Assembly: GCA_029561145.1 (NCBI GenBank)
Contig: JAKQJM010000034.1
Span: forward strand, 37,033 to 101,032
DNA: 64,000 nt
Source: Pseudomonadota bacterium
GTDB lineage: Bacteria > Pseudomonadota > Gammaproteobacteria > Xanthomonadales > Rhodanobacteraceae
Reading direction: 5' to 3'
Shown: positions 57,918-64,000 of the stretch, piece by piece
How positions within the stretch are numbered: the stretch's first letter is position 1
How the letters are laid out: every line of letters begins with the position of its first letter
Translations under genes and position numbers: made by a program
The notes under the pieces: generated by a model
The model's input: only the letters and a program-made list of their open reading frames with translations
Databases searched by the model: none
Told to the model about the DNA's origin: nothing

Positions 57918-60833
57918 ATGCCTCTCGTCCTGCTCTTGTGTCTGCCGTTTCTCGGAAGCCTGATCACTGCGCTGCTGCCAACACGGGCTCGCACCGTGCA
58001 TGCCGGCGTGGCGGGCGCGGTTGCCACGGTGGTGGCAGGGTGGTTGATCAGCCTGTTCCCGAGAATTCGCGACGGCGAGGTGATCCGCGAAACGGTTCAA
58101 TGGGTGCCGTCACTCGGTCTCGATCTTGTCCTGCGCATCGACGGTTTCGCCTGGATGTTCGCGGTCGTGGTTACTGTCATCGGCGCGTTGGTGTGCCTGT
58201 ACTCGCGTTATTACATGTCGCCGGACGATCCGGCAGCGCGCTTCTACGCCCTGTTCCTCGCATTCATGGGGGCGATGCTCGGCGTGGTGCTGTCGGGAAA
58301 CCTGCTGCAGCTCGTCGTGTTCTGGGAGCTCACGAGTCTCGTCTCGTTCCTGCTGATCGGCTACTGGCATCACCGCACCGATGCCCAGCGTGGCGCGCGG
58401 ATGGCGTTGATCGTCACCGGGATCGGCGGACTCTGCCTGTTCGTCGGCGTGCTGCTGCTCGGCCAGATCGTCGGCAGCTTCGACTTCGACGTCGTCCTCG
58501 CATCGGGCGCGCAGGTCAAGGCGCACCCGTGGTATCCGCTGACGCTGTGCCTGATCGTGCTCGGCGCACTGACCAAGAGCGCGCAGTTCCCGTTCCACTT
58601 CTGGCTGCCGCGAGCGATGGCCGCGCCGACACCCGTATCCGCCTACCTGCATTCGGCAACGATGGTGAAGGCCGGTGTCTTCCTGCTGGCGCGCTTCTGG
58701 CCGGTCCTGTCCGGCACCGAATGGTGGTTCTGGCTGGTCGGCGGGGCAGGCATCACGACGCTGGTGCTCGGCGCTTATGTTGCGATGTTCGAGAACGACC
58801 TGAAGCGCGTGCTCGCCTATTCGACGATCAGCCATCTTGGCCTGATCACGCTGCTGTTTGGCCTGAACAGTCCACTCGCGGCAGTGGCCGGTGTCTTCCA
58901 CATCATGAACCACGCGACGTTCAAGGCATCGCTGTTCATGGCCGCGGGCATCGTCGATCACGAGACCGGCACCCGCGATATCCGACGCCTGAAGGGTTTG
59001 ATCCACGCGATGCCGGGAACCGGTGCGCTGGCGATGGTGGCCAGCGCCGCGATGGCCGGCGTGCCATTGCTCAATGGATTTCTTTCGAAGGAGATGTTCC
59101 TCGCTGAAACCGTCTTCCTGTCCTCCCACCCGATCGTGGAATGGGCACTGCCGGCGCTGGCTACCCTCGCTTCAGCATTCGCCGTGGTCTATTCGCTGCG
59201 CTTTGGTTACGGCATCTTTTTCGGCGTGCCATCGACCGACTTGCCGCGCACGCCGGAGGAAGCGCCGCGCTGGATGCGCACACCGATCCAGCTCCTCGTG
59301 CTGGTCTGCCTCGCAGTCGGCGTCGCACCAGCCTTGACGGTCGGTCCGGTGCTCGCGGCCGCTGCGCAACCCGTGGTCGGTGGCGTGCTGCCGGTGTACA
59401 GCCTTGCGGTCTGGCACGGCGTCACCTGGCCTTTGCTGATGAGTGTGACGGCCTTGGTCGGTGGCATCCTCGGATACCGTTGGCTGCGCGTTCGCCAGGG
59501 CAGGGGGCGCTATCAGACCACGCCATTGCTGTCGCGCTGGAACGGTCGGCATGCGTTCGAATCGATGCTGCTCGCAGCGACCCGCGCCGCACGCCGCGCA
59601 ATCGAAGTGCTTGGCACGCGACGGCTGCAGCCGCAGTTGTTCATCGTGATCGCCACCGCGATTGCACTGGCCTGGATCGCTGCACGCGGCTTTCCCCTCG
59701 CATGGGGTGATCGGCCGCGCCTGCCGGCCACACAGGCCTTCATGCTGTTGTGGGCAGTCGGGATCGTCTGCGCGGTCGGCGCCGCCGTTTTCGCGAAATA
59801 CCATCGACTCGTTGCGGTCAGCCTGATGGGAGGGGCTGGCCTCGTCACTTGCCTGACATTCGCGTGGTTCTCGGCACCTGATCTGGCCTTGACCCAAGTG
59901 GTCGTGGAGGTGGTGACCACGACCCTTTTCCTGCTCGGCCTGCGCTGGCTGCCGATGCGCCAGCATGACCTGACCCTGCACCTGACCTGGCGTGACTGGT
60001 CGCGCAGGACCCGCGACCTCGTGCTTGCGATCACGGCCGGCAGCGGACTGGCGGTCCTGTCGTTCGCGTTCCTGACGCGCCCGGCTCCGAACAGCATCTC
60101 GCCGTTCTTCCTGAGCAACGCCCTTCCCGGTGGCGGTGGCTCCAATGTCGTCAACGTCATGCTGGTCGACTTCCGTGCGTTCGACACACTGGGTGAGATC
60201 ACCGTGCTCGGCGCCGTCGCATTGAGCGTCTACGCCTTGTTGCGACGCTTCCGGCCGCCACCTGAAAGCGTCGCCCAGCCGCGCCAGCAACAGGCGCTGG
60301 CGGACGGGCAGGCCACCGATCTCGTGAAGCCGGAACGCGCCGGGTCGATTGCAGCGGGATACATGCTGGTGCCAGCCGTGATCTCGCGCTTGCTGATGCC
60401 CGTGGCACTTGTCGTGGCCGCGCATCTGTTCCTGCGCGGACACAATGAACCCGGCGGAGGGTTCACCGCCGGCCTGATCGTGGCCATTGCCCTGCTCATG
60501 CAGTACCTGACATCCGGCACGCGCTGGGTCGAAACCCACGCGAATGTTCGGCCGGCGCGCTGGATCGCCTTCGGCCTGCTCATCGGCGCAATCGCAGGCC
60601 TTGGCGCGCTCGCATTCGGCTATCCGTTCCTGACCAGCCACACCGCACACCTGAGCTTGCCGCTGCTGGGCGATCTGCATGTACCCAGCGCCACCTTGTT
60701 CGACATGGCCGTGCTCGCTGTCGTCGTCGGGTCGACCTTGCTGATTCTCACGGCGCTGGCCCACCAGTCCTTGCGCACCCAGCAAGCGTCAACATCGCCA
60801 TCGCCGGTCATGCGATCCCGGGAGGACGCCTGA
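57918..60833 (+). CDS. mrpA: Na+/H+ antiporter subunit A (MrpA, with MrpB-like C-terminus)
   Basis: 971 aa, many TM helices; NuoL-like core and C-terminal MrpB-like HNEPGGGFTAGLIVAIALLMQYL. Confidence 0.92.
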   Translation: MPLVLLLCLPFLGSLITALLPTRARTVHAGVAGAVATVVAGWLISLFPRIRDGEVIRETVQWVPSLGLDLVLRIDGFAWMFAVVVTVIGALVCLYSRYYMSPDDPAARFYALFLAFMGAMLGVVLSGNLLQLVVFWELTSLVSFLLIGYWHHRTDAQRGARMALIVTGIGGLCLFVGVLLLGQIVGSFDFDVVLASGAQVKAHPWYPLTLCLIVLGALTKSAQFPFHFWLPRAMAAPTPVSAYLHSATMVKAGVFLLARFWPVLSGTEWWFWLVGGAGITTLVLGAYVAMFENDLKRVLAYSTISHLGLITLLFGLNSPLAAVAGVFHIMNHATFKASLFMAAGIVDHETGTRDIRRLKGLIHAMPGTGALAMVASAAMAGVPLLNGFLSKEMFLAETVFLSSHPIVEWALPALATLASAFAVVYSLRFGYGIFFGVPSTDLPRTPEEAPRWMRTPIQLLVLVCLAVGVAPALTVGPVLAAAAQPVVGGVLPVYSLAVWHGVTWPLLMSVTALVGGILGYRWLRVRQGRGRYQTTPLLSRWNGRHAFESMLLAATRAARRAIEVLGTRRLQPQLFIVIATAIALAWIAARGFPLAWGDRPRLPATQAFMLLWAVGIVCAVGAAVFAKYHRLVAVSLMGGAGLVTCLTFAWFSAPDLALTQVVVEVVTTTLFLLGLRWLPMRQHDLTLHLTWRDWSRRTRDLVLAITAGSGLAVLSFAFLTRPAPNSISPFFLSNALPGGGGSNVVNVMLVDFRAFDTLGEITVLGAVALSVYALLRRFRPPPESVAQPRQQQALADGQATDLVKPERAGSIAAGYMLVPAVISRLLMPVALVVAAHLFLRGHNEPGGGFTAGLIVAIALLMQYLTSGTRWVETHANVRPARWIAFGLLIGAIAGLGALAFGYPFLTSHTAHLSLPLLGDLHVPSATLFDMAVLAVVVGSTLLILTALAHQSLRTQQASTSPSPVMRSREDA

Positions 60834-61177
60834 TGGAAGTCGTGCTCGCACTCGTCATCGGCGTGCTCGGAGGAGCAGGTGTGTGGTTGATCCTGCGACC
60901 GCGTACGTTCCAGGTGGTCATGGGACTGGTCCTGCTCTCCTACGCAGTGAACCTGTTCATCTTCAGCATGGGCAGCCTCGTCATCGACAGGCCGCCGATC
61001 GTCACGCCTGGACACGCCGCGAGCCTTGAACATTACAGCGATCCGATGCCGCAAGCGCTGGTGCTGACCGCGATCGTGATCGGCTTTGCGACGACCGCGC
61101 TGTTCCTCGTGGTGCTGCTCGCTTCGCGCGGCTTCAGTGGCACCGACCACGTGGATGGAGTACGCGGCGACCCATGA
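60833..61177 (+). CDS. mrpC: Na+/H+ antiporter subunit C
   Basis: LRPRTFQVVMGLVLLSYAVNLFIFSMG...DPMPQALVLTAIVIGFATTALFLVV (NuoK-like). Confidence 0.92.
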   Translation: MEVVLALVIGVLGGAGVWLILRPRTFQVVMGLVLLSYAVNLFIFSMGSLVIDRPPIVTPGHAASLEHYSDPMPQALVLTAIVIGFATTALFLVVLLASRGFSGTDHVDGVRGDP

Positions 61178-62835
61178 GCGCACTGCTGTCCCTGGCCGTC
61201 CTCCCGGTGGTGTTGCCGCTCGTCGCAACAGCAGCGCTGCTGATCATCGGAGAATCGAGGCGGCGTCTCGGCTCGATTGTCAACATGGCGGCCACGCTGG
61301 CCGGTCTCGTTGTTGCCACTCTCATCCTTTGGCAGGTGGATGCGGCAGGGGAGGCCGGCGCGATCGCCGTCTATCTCACTGCGAACTGGCCGGCGCCGTA
61401 CGGGATCACCGTGGTCGCGGACCGACTGTCGGCCCTGATGTTGGTCATGGCCGGACTCGTCGGCGTGGGCACTGCGCTGTATGCATCCGCGGGCTGGTCG
61501 CGGGCTGGTTCGTACTTCTTTCCCCTGCTGCAGATCCTGCTTATGGGCGTCAATGGTGCTTTCCTGACCGGCGACCTGTTCAACCTGTTCGTGTTTTTCG
61601 AAGTCATGCTGGCGGCGTCCTACGGCTTGCAACTGCACGGGTCGGGCGCACCGCGCGTGCAATCCGGTTTGCACTACATCGCCATCAACCTGCTGGCCTC
61701 ATCGCTGTTCCTGATCGGCCTGGCAGTGATTTACGGCGTCATGGGCAGCCTGTCGATGGCCGATGTCGCCGCCAGGATGCCGCTCGTCGCTGAAAGTGAC
61801 CGCGGACTGCTCCACATCGGGGCGGTCATGCTTGCGATGGCCTTCCTGATCAAGGCGGCGATCTGGCCGCTCAACGCGTGGCTGGTACCTGCTTACACGG
61901 CGAGCAGCGTTCCGGTTGCCGCCTTGTTCGTCGTGATGACCAAGGTCGGGTTGTACGCGATCCTGCGCCTGTGGACCTTGTTGTTCCCGGCCGGGGCGGA
62001 GGTGAGTGCGCAGTTCGGAGCAAGCTTTCTTTTCGCCGGCGGGCTGCTGACGCTGTGCTTCGGCGCGCTCGGCGTGCTGGCCTCGATCCGGCTCGACCGC
62101 ATTGCGGCTTTCTCCGTCATCGTATCGTCCGGCACGCTGCTGGCCGCGTTTGCGGTCGGTTCGATCGAGGTCGGTTCCGCGGCGCTGTTCTACCTCGTCA
62201 ACGCCACCTTGGCGACCAGTGCACTGTTCCTGCTGGTCGAAGTGGTGAAACGCACGCGTTCGGAAACCCAGACGCGGCACCTGGACGCCGAAGCCCTGCC
62301 GGATGAAGACGACAACCTCGACGACAATGCGCTTCCACTCGTGGGTCGCGCCTTTCCGATATCGGTGGCGGGCCTGGCCCTCGCATTTCTTGTCTGCGCA
62401 CTTCTCGTCGCCGGCCTTCCGCCATTGGCGGGGTTTCTGGCCAAGGCAGCGTTGCTGCAAGCCCTCGTGCATCAGCTGCCGGCGACGGAAATGAACCCAT
62501 CCACGATCGGGCCCCAGGGCACGTGGTTGATGATCATCCTGATCGTGAGCTCGGGATTGTTTGCGACCATTTCGCTGGCGCGCGCAGGAATCCGCCACTT
62601 CTGGTTGAAGGGCGGCGTGCTCGCATCGCAACTGAGGGCGGCCGAAGCGGGCGCGGTGCTGCTCCTGCTGCTCGCGAGCCTCGGGCTCGCCGTTTTCGCC
62701 GAACCGGCATTGCGCTACACGCAGGCGACGTCTCGCTATCTTCATGCGCCGCAGCCGTATGTCGATGCCGTGCTCGGCGCCCGGGCGCGGCCAGGTCCGG
62801 CGACACCGGCGATCGATGAGGGTAGCGTGCGATGA
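61174..62835 (+). CDS. mrpD: Na+/H+ antiporter subunit D
   Basis: NuoN/MrpD-like; GDLFNLFVFFEVMLAASYGLQLHG, FLIKAAIWPLNAWLVPAYTASSVPVAALFVVMTKVGLYAILR. Confidence 0.93.
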   Translation: MSALLSLAVLPVVLPLVATAALLIIGESRRRLGSIVNMAATLAGLVVATLILWQVDAAGEAGAIAVYLTANWPAPYGITVVADRLSALMLVMAGLVGVGTALYASAGWSRAGSYFFPLLQILLMGVNGAFLTGDLFNLFVFFEVMLAASYGLQLHGSGAPRVQSGLHYIAINLLASSLFLIGLAVIYGVMGSLSMADVAARMPLVAESDRGLLHIGAVMLAMAFLIKAAIWPLNAWLVPAYTASSVPVAALFVVMTKVGLYAILRLWTLLFPAGAEVSAQFGASFLFAGGLLTLCFGALGVLASIRLDRIAAFSVIVSSGTLLAAFAVGSIEVGSAALFYLVNATLATSALFLLVEVVKRTRSETQTRHLDAEALPDEDDNLDDNALPLVGRAFPISVAGLALAFLVCALLVAGLPPLAGFLAKAALLQALVHQLPATEMNPSTIGPQGTWLMIILIVSSGLFATISLARAGIRHFWLKGGVLASQLRAAEAGAVLLLLLASLGLAVFAEPALRYTQATSRYLHAPQPYVDAVLGARARPGPATPAIDEGSVR

Positions 62836-63332
62836 AGGCGCTGCTCGCCGCTTTGCTGCCATCGCCGGGCCTGTCGATGGTCGTGCTCCTCCTTTGGCTG
62901 GTCCTCGCCCGCACGCCGAGCCTTGCTCAGGCGCTGGTCGGATTGTTCCTTGCGTTCACCGTGCCGCACATCGTCGCAAACCTGCGCGCACCACGCGCGC
63001 AGCTGAGGAAGCCTGGCCGCGCGTTGCGCTTCCTCGCGACGGTGGTGCGCGACGTCGTTGCATCGAACTTCGAGATCGCCTGGGGATTGCTCCGCCGCGG
63101 CTCGCGCCAACCCACTGCGGGCTTCGTGGTCATTTCACTGCAGCTGCGCGATCCCGTCGGACTCGCCGTCCTCGCCATGGTCACGACGATCGTGCCGGGC
63201 ACGGTATGGTCGGAACTCGCCATCGACCGCAGCGCCATGCTGCTCCATGTCTGGGATGTTCCGGATCACGCGGCGTTCGTGGCCCGCTTCAAGGCACGCT
63301 ACGAACAGCCCCTTTGCGAGATATTCGAATGA
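62832..63332 (+). CDS. mrpE: Na+/H+ antiporter subunit E
   Basis: Position in operon; TTIVPGTVWSELAIDRSAMLLHVWDV. Confidence 0.9.
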   Translation: MKALLAALLPSPGLSMVVLLLWLVLARTPSLAQALVGLFLAFTVPHIVANLRAPRAQLRKPGRALRFLATVVRDVVASNFEIAWGLLRRGSRQPTAGFVVISLQLRDPVGLAVLAMVTTIVPGTVWSELAIDRSAMLLHVWDVPDHAAFVARFKARYEQPLCEIFE

Positions 63333-63607
63333 ATGCCTTGCTCGACCACGCGATCACATTCACGCTGGGCTGCTACGCCATCGCCTCGATGCTGGTGCTG
63401 GTGCGCCTGGTCCGCGGCCCGCGCGCTCAGGATCGCGTGTTCGCACTCGATCTTCTCTACCTGCATGCGATGCTCATCGTGCTGGTCACAGGGATCCTGC
63501 ACGAGAGCGAGCACTATTTCGAACTCGCGTTGTTGATCGCGCTCTTCAGCTTCGTCAGTTCGGCGGCGATGGCGAAATTCATCCTGCGCGGCGAGGTGAT
63601 CGAATGA
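63329..63607 (+). CDS. mrpF: Na+/H+ antiporter subunit F
   Basis: VRLVRGPRAQDRVFALDLLYLHAMLIVLVTGI; ATGA overlap. Confidence 0.9.
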   Translation: MNALLDHAITFTLGCYAIASMLVLVRLVRGPRAQDRVFALDLLYLHAMLIVLVTGILHESEHYFELALLIALFSFVSSAAMAKFILRGEVIE

Positions 63608-63978
63608 CTGCTCCGGCGTGGCCCGAAGTCGTGGTCGCGGTGCTGCTCGTGCTGAGCGGAATCTTCGTGCTGCTGTCCGCGTTCGGCTTCCTGCGCCTTC
63701 GCACTTTCTTCCTGCGCATGCATCCGCCGGCCTTGGCCTATACCCTGGGAAGCTGGTGCGTCGCGGGCGCTGGCGCCTTGCATTTTTCGATGCTGCAGGG
63801 ACAAGTCGTGCTGCATCCCTTGTTGATTCCGATCCTCCTCGCCATCACGGTGCCCGTCACCACCGTTCTGCTCGCCCGCGTCGCACTGTTTCGCGACCGC
63901 CTGGGCGGTGTCGAGGGCACGCCACCGTCGTTGAAGGTCACGGCAACGCCCGACACTGCACAGGACCAAAGCGAATAG
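63604..63978 (+). CDS. mrpG: Na+/H+ antiporter subunit G
   Basis: VLLVLSGIFVLLSAFGFLRLRTFFLRMHPPALAYTLGSW. Confidence 0.9.
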   Translation: MTAPAWPEVVVAVLLVLSGIFVLLSAFGFLRLRTFFLRMHPPALAYTLGSWCVAGAGALHFSMLQGQVVLHPLLIPILLAITVPVTTVLLARVALFRDRLGGVEGTPPSLKVTATPDTAQDQSE

Positions 63979-64000
63979 CGGGAATTGCATCCAGCACCCT

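Noticed and set aside
59172-60785. 537-aa minus-strand ORF
   Set aside because: Antisense of mrpA; no motif, charged composition typical of antisense to TM segments.
57918-60833. MrpA with MrpB-like C-terminus as a novel fusion
   Set aside because: A-B fused subunits are an established form of Mrp/Pha antiporters.
1-64000. CRISPR arrays, rRNA, transposases, prophage
   Set aside because: No regularly spaced repeats, rRNA-like sequence, transposase or phage structural genes recognised.

Overview
High-GC bacterial chromosome segment. Gene content and order (uvrC-pgsA-tRNA array, lolCD-comEC-exbBD-msbA-lpxK, CopL-type copper cassette) suggest a gammaproteobacterium of the Xanthomonadales/Lysobacterales; this is inference only. 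Most of the window is housekeeping: a BatA-like membrane cluster, kdsB, uvrC, pgsA, tcdA, tatD, a MgtE-like transporter, ygfZ, a full sdh operon with assembly factors, lolCD, comEC, exbBD, msbA/lpxK, FAD oxidoreductases, and an mrp antiporter operon at the right end. Accessory cargo includes a copper cassette (CopL, TolC-like protein, multicopper oxidase) and an ars operon with an aquaporin and no visible efflux pump. The most interesting region is about 10.65-17.70 kb. There the tRNA-Gly/Cys/Leu array, syntenic with E. coli uvrC-pgsA-glyW-cysT-leuZ, has been split by two stacked modules with no recognisable integrase. Module A (DUF1778/GNAT toxin-antitoxin) is flanked by a 158/157-bp direct repeat containing tRNA-Cys and the 5' end of tRNA-Leu. 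Module B (ParDE plus type III restriction-modification mod/res) is flanked by a 55-bp direct repeat that starts in the tRNA-Leu anticodon loop and runs just past CCA, which looks like attL/attR. All calls are by eye from motifs and ORF translations; no searches were run.
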